DNA of 13,859 nt, taken from assembly GCA_964426945.1 (NCBI GenBank), contig CAYRSS010000082.1, positions 1 through 13,859 of the forward strand. Direction: 5' to 3'. Shown piece by piece: positions 7,103 through 12,980 of the stretch (its first letter is position 1; every line of letters starts with the position of its first letter). This stretch comes from CAYRSS01 sp964426945. GTDB lineage: Bacteria > Planctomycetota > Phycisphaerae > UBA1845. Made by a program: the position numbers and the translations under genes. The notes below the pieces were generated by a model. It searched no databases. It was not told where the DNA came from and saw only the letters and a list, made by a program, of their open reading frames with translations.

Positions 7103-7849
7103 ATGTTGAACGCTCGAACCCCGCTCTTACTCTGTCTCATCGGACTGGTTCCCGCCGCGGCGGCCCTCGCCCAGGATGCTTCGGCGAATCGCCGGACGAT
7201 GGTCGTCACCGGTCAGGCCGAGGTGCTCACGCTGCCCGACGAGGTGATCGTCACGCTGGGGGTCGAGTCGCGCGATGCCGAGCTCGCCGCCGCGAAGAGG
7301 AACAACGACGAGCGCGTCGCGAAGCTGATTGCCCTCGCCGCCGAGTTCGAGGTCGGCCCGCGTGACGTGAAGAGCGACTACATCGGCGTCGAGCCGAAGT
7401 ACCGGGAAGAGGAAGACGCTCTGAAGGTCACGCTCTACCTCGTGCGGCGGACGATCGTCATCCGCCTCAAGAGCGTGGCCCGCTTCGAAGAGCTGCTCGG
7501 GCGGGCGCTGGAAAGCGGCGCAAACCACGTGCACGCGGTCGAGTTTGCCACCTCGGAGCTGCGCCGCCACAAGGATCGGGCCCGCTCGCTGGCGCTGACC
7601 GCGGCGCGCGAGAAGGCCGAAGCCATGGCAAGCGACCTTGGGGTGACGGTCGGCCGGCCGGTCGCGGTCCAGGAAGGCTGGGAGGGGTGCAGCTCTTCCT
7701 ACAACTCGGGTTGGAGCGGTCGCGGCCTGTTCACCTACGCCAATTCGGTGGAGGCGGTGGCGGGCGACGAGTCGAACGTCGGCGAGACGTTCAAGCCCGG
7801 CCAGCTCCGCATCACGGCCAATGTGACCGTGACCTACGAACTCGAGTAG
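7103..7849 (+). CDS. SIMPL-domain (DUF541) periplasmic protein
   Basis: A 248-aa protein of the SIMPL/DUF541 family, exported proteins of loosely defined function (E. coli YggE is linked to oxidative-stress tolerance). A signal peptide is clear: a hydrophobic core LLLCLIGLVPAAAALA with likely cleavage after ALAQ (about residue 24). The mature part starts with the family strand RRTMVVTGQAEVLTLPDEV, followed by a helix rich in Ala/Lys/Asn. Next come DVKSDYIGVEPKY, the central VRRTIVIRLKSVARFEELL and the typical ARSLALTAAREKAEAMASDLG. The closing strand is LRITANVTVTYEL. Length is normal. ATG 7103 has an SD GGAG (7091-7094) eight bases upstream. The gene sits in the same direction 76 bp before the helicase gene, which seems to have its own promoter. 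Confidence 0.88.
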   Translation: MLNARTPLLLCLIGLVPAAAALAQDASANRRTMVVTGQAEVLTLPDEVIVTLGVESRDAELAAAKRNNDERVAKLIALAAEFEVGPRDVKSDYIGVEPKYREEEDALKVTLYLVRRTIVIRLKSVARFEELLGRALESGANHVHAVEFATSELRRHKDRARSLALTAAREKAEAMASDLGVTVGRPVAVQEGWEGCSSSYNSGWSGRGLFTYANSVEAVAGDESNVGETFKPGQLRITANVTVTYELE

Positions 7850-7887
7850 CGCCTGCGCCGCGCGGCCGTCTGGCGGTGACTGCGCTG

Positions 7888-7916
7888 TTTACCCGCCCGC
7901 CGCCGGAGGCTATACA
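7888..7916 (+). promoter_or_regulatory. Candidate promoter of the PcrA/UvrD-type helicase gene
   Basis: TTTACC (7888-7893), a 17-bp spacer and TATACA (7911-7916) each match the sigma70 consensus at 4/6 positions. The predicted start near 7923 lies only about three bases before ATG 7926, which has no SD. A leaderless or near-leaderless mRNA is implied if the promoter is real. Confidence 0.33.
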
Positions 7917-7925
7917 CCTCGGGCG

Positions 7926-10085
7926 ATGAGCGGCAGCTTTCTGGACGATCTGAATCCTCCCCAGCGCGAGGCGGTGGCCCACACCGACGGGCCGCTGCTC
8001 GTGCTCGCCGGACCCGGCAGCGGCAAGACCCGCGTCATCACGCGGCGCGCCGCGCGCATCGCCACCGAGGTGACGCGGCCCGAGCATGTGCTGGCCATCA
8101 CCTTCACCAACAAAGCGGCCGAGGAGATGCGCGCCCGCATCGCCGCCCTGGGCGTCGACGGAGGGATGACCGTCTGCACGTTTCACGCCCTGTGCGCCCG
8201 GCTCCTGCGGACCTACGGCGACCGGGCGGGCATCGCCCGCGGCTTCACCATCTTCGACGTCGACGACCGCCGTCGCGCCCTGAAGGACGTGATCGAATCC
8301 TGCGGCCTTTCAACCACGAACTACCCCCCGGCGGCGATCGAACAGCGCATCAGCCGCGCGAAGAACGACCTGATCGACGCGGCCGGCTACGCCGAGCGGT
8401 ATGACGACTGGCAGTCACGCGCCGTCGCCCGGATCTACGCGGCCTACGAGCGCCGCATGACCGAGATGGGCGGGCTCGATTTCGACGACCTGCTCATGTG
8501 TACCGCCCGGCTGATGCTGAAGGACGCCGATCTGGTGGACCTGCTCGGACGGCGCTTCGCGTACGTGCTGATCGACGAGTACCAGGATACCAACGACGCG
8601 CAGTACCAGATCGCGCGCCTGCTCGCCAGCCGCCACCGCAACGTCTGCGCGACGGGCGATCCGGACCAGTCGATCTACGGCTGGCGCGGGGCGAATGTCG
8701 GCAACATCCTGTCCTTCGAGAAGGACTACCCCGACGCGGCGGTCGTGCGCCTCGAACAGAACTACCGCTCGACCAAGCGCATCCTCGCCGTGGCCGATCA
8801 CCTCATTGCCCAGAACCGCTCGCGCCGCCACAAGTCGCTCTGGACGCAGGGCGCGGAGGGCGAGCCGGTTCGGATCATGGAGTGCGCCAGCGGCCACGAC
8901 GAAGCCCGCTTCATCGCCGACGACATCCGCAGCCACCTCGACAGCGGCGGCCGCGGCGACGAAGTGGCCGTGTTCTACCGCGTCAACGCCCTCAGCCGCG
9001 GCATCGAAGAGGCGCTGCTGGCCACCGCCGTGCCCTATCAGATCGCCCGCGGCGTCGAGTTCTACGCTCGCAAGGAGATCAAAGACGTCCTCGCCTATCT
9101 GCGCGTGCTGGTTAATCCGGCCGACGAGGTGGCGCTGAGGCGGATCATCAACACGCCGGCACGCGGCATCGGCGACCGGAGCATCCACCGCCTCGGCGAG
9201 ATGGCCGCGGCGCAGGGGGCGAGTCTGCACGCGGTGGTGATGAGTGGCGAGGTTCCGTCAAGGCTCGGCCGGTCCGCCGCGGCCGTGCTTCGCTTCGCCG
9301 AGACTCTGCGCGAACTCGCCCCGTCGCTGGCCATGGGGCCGCCGGCGGCCTTGGAGCACGTGCTGAGCCACTCGGGGCTTCGCGCGATGCACCGCCAGGC
9401 CGCGGAGGCAGGCGACGAAGACGCCCTCGCCAACGTCGACGAACTGGTCAGCGCCGCCGCCGAGTTCGAACGCGAACACCCTGCGGCGACGATCGTCGAC
9501 TGGCTCGAACACGCCGCGCTGGTCAGCGACGTCGACGCCGTGCGCGAGGGCGGCGGCGCGGTGACGCTGATGACGTTGCACGCCGCCAAGGGGCTTGAGT
9601 TTGACATCGTGTACCTCATCGGCCTCGAAGAGGACCTGCTACCTTACCGGCGGCACAACGACGACCGCCTCAGCGACGCCGATCTGGAGGAGGAGCGCCG
9701 CCTGTGCTTCGTGGGCATGACGCGTGCCCGCCGCCGGCTGACACTGACCCACGCCCAGTACCGCATGCTCCGGGGGATCACGCAGCGCACCTGCCGCAGC
9801 CCATTCCTGGTCGGTCTCGAGCGCATCGGGGCGGAGCAGCTGGGCCGGGCGCCGGGCGGGACGAAACCCGCTGCGTCCGCCGGCGGGCGATTGCCTAAGG
9901 ACGTGGAAGAGTGGACAATCGGCACGCTCGTGCGGCATCCGCAGTACGGGCTCGGCCAGCTCATCGGCATGTTCCGCGGCGCCGCCCGAACCCATGTCCG
10001 CGTCCAGTTTGAAAGCGGGCGGCAGGAAGCCATCGTGCTGGAGTACGGCCAGTTGGAGCGCGTCCCCTTCGACGAGGTAGACTGA
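7926..10085 (+). CDS. pcrA: UvrD/PcrA-type superfamily 1 DNA helicase
   Basis: A 719-aa ATP-dependent 3'-5' DNA helicase with the full SF1A motif set; the family works in nucleotide-excision and mismatch repair and clears recombinase and replication obstacles. In order: Q-motif LNPPQREAV (9-17), Walker A AGPGSGKT (28-35), motif Ia ITFTNKAAEEM, motif II DEYQD (217-221), motif III GDPDQSIYGWRG (244-255), motif IV QNYRST (278-283), motif V TLHAAKGLEFD (550-560) and motif VI FVGMTRARRRL (595-605). After a linker, the C-terminus (about 662-713) has the Tudor-like fold sequence GTLVRHPQYGLGQLIG, as in the RNA-polymerase-binding tail of PcrA/UvrD. Length is typical of PcrA. PcrA versus UvrD is naming convention here. 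ATG 7926 fits the family N-terminus; no SD. It leads a likely unit with the two genes downstream. Confidence 0.95.
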   Translation: MSGSFLDDLNPPQREAVAHTDGPLLVLAGPGSGKTRVITRRAARIATEVTRPEHVLAITFTNKAAEEMRARIAALGVDGGMTVCTFHALCARLLRTYGDRAGIARGFTIFDVDDRRRALKDVIESCGLSTTNYPPAAIEQRISRAKNDLIDAAGYAERYDDWQSRAVARIYAAYERRMTEMGGLDFDDLLMCTARLMLKDADLVDLLGRRFAYVLIDEYQDTNDAQYQIARLLASRHRNVCATGDPDQSIYGWRGANVGNILSFEKDYPDAAVVRLEQNYRSTKRILAVADHLIAQNRSRRHKSLWTQGAEGEPVRIMECASGHDEARFIADDIRSHLDSGGRGDEVAVFYRVNALSRGIEEALLATAVPYQIARGVEFYARKEIKDVLAYLRVLVNPADEVALRRIINTPARGIGDRSIHRLGEMAAAQGASLHAVVMSGEVPSRLGRSAAAVLRFAETLRELAPSLAMGPPAALEHVLSHSGLRAMHRQAAEAGDEDALANVDELVSAAAEFEREHPAATIVDWLEHAALVSDVDAVREGGGAVTLMTLHAAKGLEFDIVYLIGLEEDLLPYRRHNDDRLSDADLEEERRLCFVGMTRARRRLTLTHAQYRMLRGITQRTCRSPFLVGLERIGAEQLGRAPGGTKPAASAGGRLPKDVEEWTIGTLVRHPQYGLGQLIGMFRGAARTHVRVQFESGRQEAIVLEYGQLERVPFDEVD

Positions 10086-10136
10086 AGAGGCCGGGGCCGC
10101 TCGACGACCGCCCGCGGCGAGGAAGGAGCCGGTAGC

Positions 10137-11207
10137 ATGCGACACGCCGTCATCATGGCCGGGGGCGCCGGCGTGCGGCTCTGGCCGCTGAGCACCCACG
10201 ACCGCCCCAAGCAGGTCCTGCGCCTCTTCGGAGGCACCAGCCTGCTGCGGCAGTCCTATGAGCGTGCCCGCACCCTCGTCCCCAGCGACCGCATCTACGT
10301 CATCACCAACCGCAACCACCTTCCGCTGGTGCGCGAGGACATTCCCGAACTGCTGGAGCACAACCTGCTCGGCGAGCCCGTCGGCCGCGACACGGCCGCC
10401 GCCGTGGGGCTGGCCGCGGCCGTCATCCGCCAGCGCGACCCCGACGCGGTCATCGGCATGTTCACTGCTGACCACATGATCACGCCGATCGAGCGCTTCA
10501 CCCGGGCCATCGAGCAGGCCTTCGAAGTCGCCGAGGGCGACCCTGACGCCCTCGTGACGCTGGGCATCCGCCCCAACCGCCCCGACACGCAGTACGGCTA
10601 CATCCACCGCGGTGAGCAGCTCCCCTCCGGCGCGTACGCGGCGCGGAAGTTCACCGAAAAGCCCAGCCTTGCCTCGGCCATCAAGTACATCGCCTCGGGC
10701 GAGTACTACTGGAACAGCGGCATGTTCGTCTGGCGGGCGAAGGCCATCACCGACCAGCTCGCCGCCCACCTGCCCCAGACCGAGGAAGCCGTCCGACGGC
10801 TCGCCGCCGAGTGGGACGCGCCCGGGCGCGACGAACTGCTCGCCAAGGTCTACCCCGGCCTGCTGAAAATCAGCATCGACTTCGCCGTCATGGAGCGGGC
10901 CCAGCGCGTGCTGGTGGTCGAGATGGACTGCAACTGGGTGGACGTGGGCTCTTGGCCGTCGATGGAGGCGGTGATCGAGGCCGACGGCGAGGGCAACGTC
11001 TCCGCCTGTTCCAACGTCGTACACCTGGGTTCGCGCGGCAACGTCGTCGTGTCGATCGACGATCACCTCATCGCCACCATCGGCGTCGACGACCTGGTCA
11101 TCGTTCACGCCCCGCAGGCCACGCTCATCTGCACCAAGCGCGACGCCAACAGCATCAAGGAGCTGGTCGACAAGGTGCGCACCCGCTACGGCGAGAAATA
11201 CACCTGA
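10137..11207 (+). CDS. manC: Mannose-1-phosphate guanylyltransferase (GDP-mannose pyrophosphorylase)
   Basis: A 356-aa nucleotidyltransferase that makes GDP-mannose from mannose-1-phosphate and GTP, supplying cell-surface polysaccharide and glycoprotein synthesis in the cytoplasm. It shows the signature GGAGVRLWPLSTHDRPKQ (9-26, with R14 and K25), EPVGRDTAAAV (80-90) for base binding, FTADHMI (109-115) with metal-binding D112, FTEKP (172-176), WNSGMFVW (192-199) and NWVDVGSW (266-273) with the second metal Asp (D269). It ends after the beta-helix-like tail and lacks the C-terminal cupin isomerase domain of the long bifunctional ManC form. It is therefore the short monofunctional type. ATG 10137 has a strong SD GGAAGGAG (10121-10128), eight bases upstream. 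It follows the helicase by 51 bp and precedes ruvX by 20 bp. Confidence 0.93.
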   Translation: MRHAVIMAGGAGVRLWPLSTHDRPKQVLRLFGGTSLLRQSYERARTLVPSDRIYVITNRNHLPLVREDIPELLEHNLLGEPVGRDTAAAVGLAAAVIRQRDPDAVIGMFTADHMITPIERFTRAIEQAFEVAEGDPDALVTLGIRPNRPDTQYGYIHRGEQLPSGAYAARKFTEKPSLASAIKYIASGEYYWNSGMFVWRAKAITDQLAAHLPQTEEAVRRLAAEWDAPGRDELLAKVYPGLLKISIDFAVMERAQRVLVVEMDCNWVDVGSWPSMEAVIEADGEGNVSACSNVVHLGSRGNVVVSIDDHLIATIGVDDLVIVHAPQATLICTKRDANSIKELVDKVRTRYGEKYT

Positions 11208-11227
11208 CCGCGCTGCCGCGCCCCGCC

Positions 11228-11650
11228 ATGAAGCGCTACCTCGCCATCGACTGCGGCTCGCGTCGGATCGGCCTGGCCGTGGGCGACTCGCTCACGCGCA
11301 TCGCCACACCGCTCACGACGGTCGAGGCCCGGGGTTCGCTCGAAGATCACGCGCGCAGCGTACTCTCCGCCGCCGGCGCGTTCGACTTTGACGAGTTCGT
11401 CATCGGCCTGCCGCTCAACATGGACGGGTCGGAGGGCGACCAGGCAAAGGCCGCCCGGAGCTTCGCCCGTCGGCTCGCGGCGATCGACCCTCGCCCGATC
11501 GTGTTTCACGATGAGCGCCTCTCCAGCCGCGCCGCCGACGAGGTCATCCGCCAGGCGGGCGTCGGCCGGCAAGGAGGACGCAGCCACCGCGACGCCCTCG
11601 CCGCCCGGGAAATCCTGCAGGAGTTTCTCGACGGCCTGCCCGCCGCCTGA
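11228..11650 (+). CDS. ruvX: RuvX/YqgF family pre-16S rRNA nuclease / putative Holliday junction resolvase
   Basis: A 140-aa RNase H-fold nuclease of the YqgF/RuvX family, tied to 16S rRNA 5'-end maturation and proposed earlier as a Holliday junction resolvase. The catalytic acid set is visible: D8 in LAIDCGSRRIGLAVGD, the strand VIGLPLNMDGSEGDQ (58-72), DERLSS (95-100) and D122 in HRDALAAREIL. Length matches the family. ATG 11228 gives the canonical N-terminus; the frame is open further upstream, but that part overlaps manC and has no homology. No clear SD lies in the 20-bp gap after manC, so it probably relies on transcription and perhaps translation from manC. Confidence 0.93.
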   Translation: MKRYLAIDCGSRRIGLAVGDSLTRIATPLTTVEARGSLEDHARSVLSAAGAFDFDEFVIGLPLNMDGSEGDQAKAARSFARRLAAIDPRPIVFHDERLSSRAADEVIRQAGVGRQGGRSHRDALAAREILQEFLDGLPAA

Positions 11651-12041
11651 TCCGGCGCTCCCCCCGCGGGATTTAGCGCAACCCTGATCCGCGACACATA
11701 CCCCGCTAGCAAGGTCGGCCTATTCTGCCCCGCGACGAGGGTAGAGAAGCAGGCAGGGGATAAGAAGCAGCATTCGTCGGCCGACCGCGGGACGCCGCAA
11801 GGCGTCTCCGGCGAGCCGACACGGGACACAGGCCGACCCGGGGCGATTGCGGAGGAGGGGAACCCCGGGTCGGCCGACCCGACCGGCCCGCGGGGCTTTG
11901 CCCGACCGGGTCACTCCATCAACCACCCGTCCGGCCGGCGCGATGACTCCCAGCGCCGACCGGCCACGACGCCCCGGCTTCCGGCCATCCCCCGGAGGAC
12001 GGGGCGTTCCACCATCGGGACACTATCGCCGTGTCGTCCGG
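11651..12041. other. 391-bp intergenic region with several strong hairpins and a repeated octamer
   Basis: No convincing coding region is present on either strand. GTCGGC/GCCGAC (11776-11781 with 11815-11820) encloses GACGCC-GCAA-GGCGTC (11791-11806), which has a GNRA-type loop. A 13-bp perfect stem occupies 11831-11843/11863-11875. It is directly followed by an imperfect stem 11876-11886/11902-11912 and later by ACGCCCC/GGGGCGT (11969-11975/12001-12007). The octamer GGCCGACC occurs at 11779, 11831 and 11872, and inverted at 11713 and 11868. It could be a structured RNA, a dispersed repeat remnant or terminators of the two convergent genes. It resembles no RNA family I can name. Confidence 0.5.
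11831..11875. repeat. 13-bp perfect inverted repeat (stem-loop) downstream of ruvX
   Basis: GGCCGACCCGGGG and CCCCGGGTCGGCC are perfectly complementary, with a 19-nt loop that contains GGAGGAGGGG. It is the strongest hairpin in the window. It lies about 180 bp after the ruvX stop and about 170 bp beyond the stop of the minus-strand gene, so it may end transcription from either side. No T-run follows. Confidence 0.55.
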
Positions 12042-12096
12042 CTACGGCACGGTCACCACGGTGTCAGCCGACAGCGTAGTCACCGAACCGCCGAAG
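12042..12096 (-). repeat. 55-bp inverted copy of the sequence at positions 1-55
   Basis: The reverse complement of 12042-12096 equals positions 1-55 except for one base (12078, matching position 19), a silent third-codon change. Both copies are the 3' coding end of a gene and end at the stop codon. The true length of the repeat is unknown because the left copy runs out of the window. Confidence 0.9.
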
Positions 12097-12881
12097 CCTT
12101 CCTTCCAGACGTACACCTGCAGCCGCAGCGTGCCCAAGGCGGCCGGCTTGATGCGGCAGAGCAGGCCGCAGTCGGCCTCCGCGGCAGAGGCCGTTACCAT
12201 GTGGCGGCGGTGGTAACCCGCGGCGTAACCGGGCGCTTTGACGGTCATTCCCAGCGTCTGCACGAGGTCCACCCACTGCATTACCCCGCTGCCGGAAAAC
12301 GGCCCGGAGCCCGGAGCCACGGCATCCGCCAGCGCCCCTCCGCTCCCGGTCGCCACCGTGTAGACGGCGTAACCGTCGATGCCGTCAAGCGACGTCGTGC
12401 AGGAGACGTCGTAGTGGTCCTCGTAGCCCTCGGCCTCACTGGGGACGGCGCTGATCGAGAATGATGCCGCTTCCGACGATCCGCCCAGTTCCACCATGAA
12501 GGACGACGAGCCTTCGCCCATGAGCAGGGAGGATTCGCTGGCGGCGCAGTGATCGGACACGAGGGCGCAGGTCGTCGTCGTGCAGGAAGTGCCGTCGCCA
12601 AGGTAGGTGCCCCATCGATCGTCTGGGCAGACGCTAACGTTGCAATTGCTCCCATCTTGATAGTCGGGAAGCGAATTGCAGTGACCAACGTTCGACGAAA
12701 CGAAGCCGCGGTCGGCCGCGTTGATCGTGCCGTTCCCATCAAGGTCGTACAGGCAGACGTCCTCGACGTTCAGGCTTCCGATCGCTGCGGAGATGAAGCC
12801 TCGGTCAGCTTCAGTCACCACGCCATTGCCGTCCACGTCGCCGTAGCAGCCCGTGAACGTCCCGGGAAGGAGGTTCCACAC
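12042..12881 (-). CDS. Dockerin-repeat protein, 3' part of a gene split by an in-frame stop
   Basis: From the first possible start (GTG 12881) this part gives 279 aa, but the frame is open back to 12977, just after the TAG at 12978-12980. The open sequence before 12881 is coding-like and Cys-rich (GACCLPAGC, then DECEYSGGCN). Two dockerin type I-like calcium loops follow: GDVDGNGVVTEADRGF (residues 14-29; D15, D17, N19, D26) and YDLDGNGTINAADRGF (45-60). A Cys-rich stretch RWGTYLGDGTSCTTTTC and a C-terminal Ser/Gly-rich beta module of unknown function follow, ending VTTLSADTVVTVP. There is no signal peptide, no SD and no good start, so it is best read as the C-terminal part of the secreted protein encoded upstream. 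Dockerin loops in planctomycetes often occur outside cellulosomes; the partner is unknown. Confidence 0.7.
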   Translation of the reverse strand: MWNLLPGTFTGCYGDVDGNGVVTEADRGFISAAIGSLNVEDVCLYDLDGNGTINAADRGFVSSNVGHCNSLPDYQDGSNCNVSVCPDDRWGTYLGDGTSCTTTTCALVSDHCAASESSLLMGEGSSSFMVELGGSSEAASFSISAVPSEAEGYEDHYDVSCTTSLDGIDGYAVYTVATGSGGALADAVAPGSGPFSGSGVMQWVDLVQTLGMTVKAPGYAAGYHRRHMVTASAAEADCGLLCRIKPAALGTLRLQVYVWKEGFGGSVTTLSADTVVTVP

Positions 12882-12977
12882 GTTGCAGCCGCCGCTGTAC
12901 TCGCACTCGTCGGCGCTCTCTCGATCCTCGCACCCGGCCGGAAGGCAGCAAGCGCCCGGCTCGTCCTCAACTGAAAC

Positions 12978-12980
12978 CTA
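12978..12980 (-). other. In-frame TAG at the expected Glu codon
   Basis: The minus strand reads GAC CTC GGA GCG TTG TAG GTT TCA GTT GAG GAC, i.e. DLGAL-stop-VSVED. The family consensus predicts Glu after the DxGA-aromatic/Leu motif. Confidence 0.8.

Noticed and set aside
9639..11108. 489-codon minus-strand open frame opposite the helicase and manC genes
   Set aside because: It spans two well-supported plus-strand genes and shows only antisense-type composition (Asp, Gly, His, Ala rich).
10811..11227. Upstream in-frame extension of ruvX overlapping manC
   Set aside because: The family N-terminus begins precisely at ATG 11228, and the extension is a shadow of manC.
11664..11695. tRNA-like start GCGGGATTTAGCGC
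   Set aside because: No anticodon stem, T-loop (GTTCGA) or acceptor partner follows; only a weak hairpin can be drawn.
11738..11785. Possible SRP RNA apical segment (CAGGGGATAAGAAGCAGC)
   Set aside because: It recalls the bacterial SRP motif but lacks the GGAAGGAAGCAGC core and the paired flanking bases of domain IV.
11720..11926. Small minus-strand open frame in the ruvX downstream region
   Set aside because: It has no SD, no homology I recognise, and consists of the hairpin repeats themselves.
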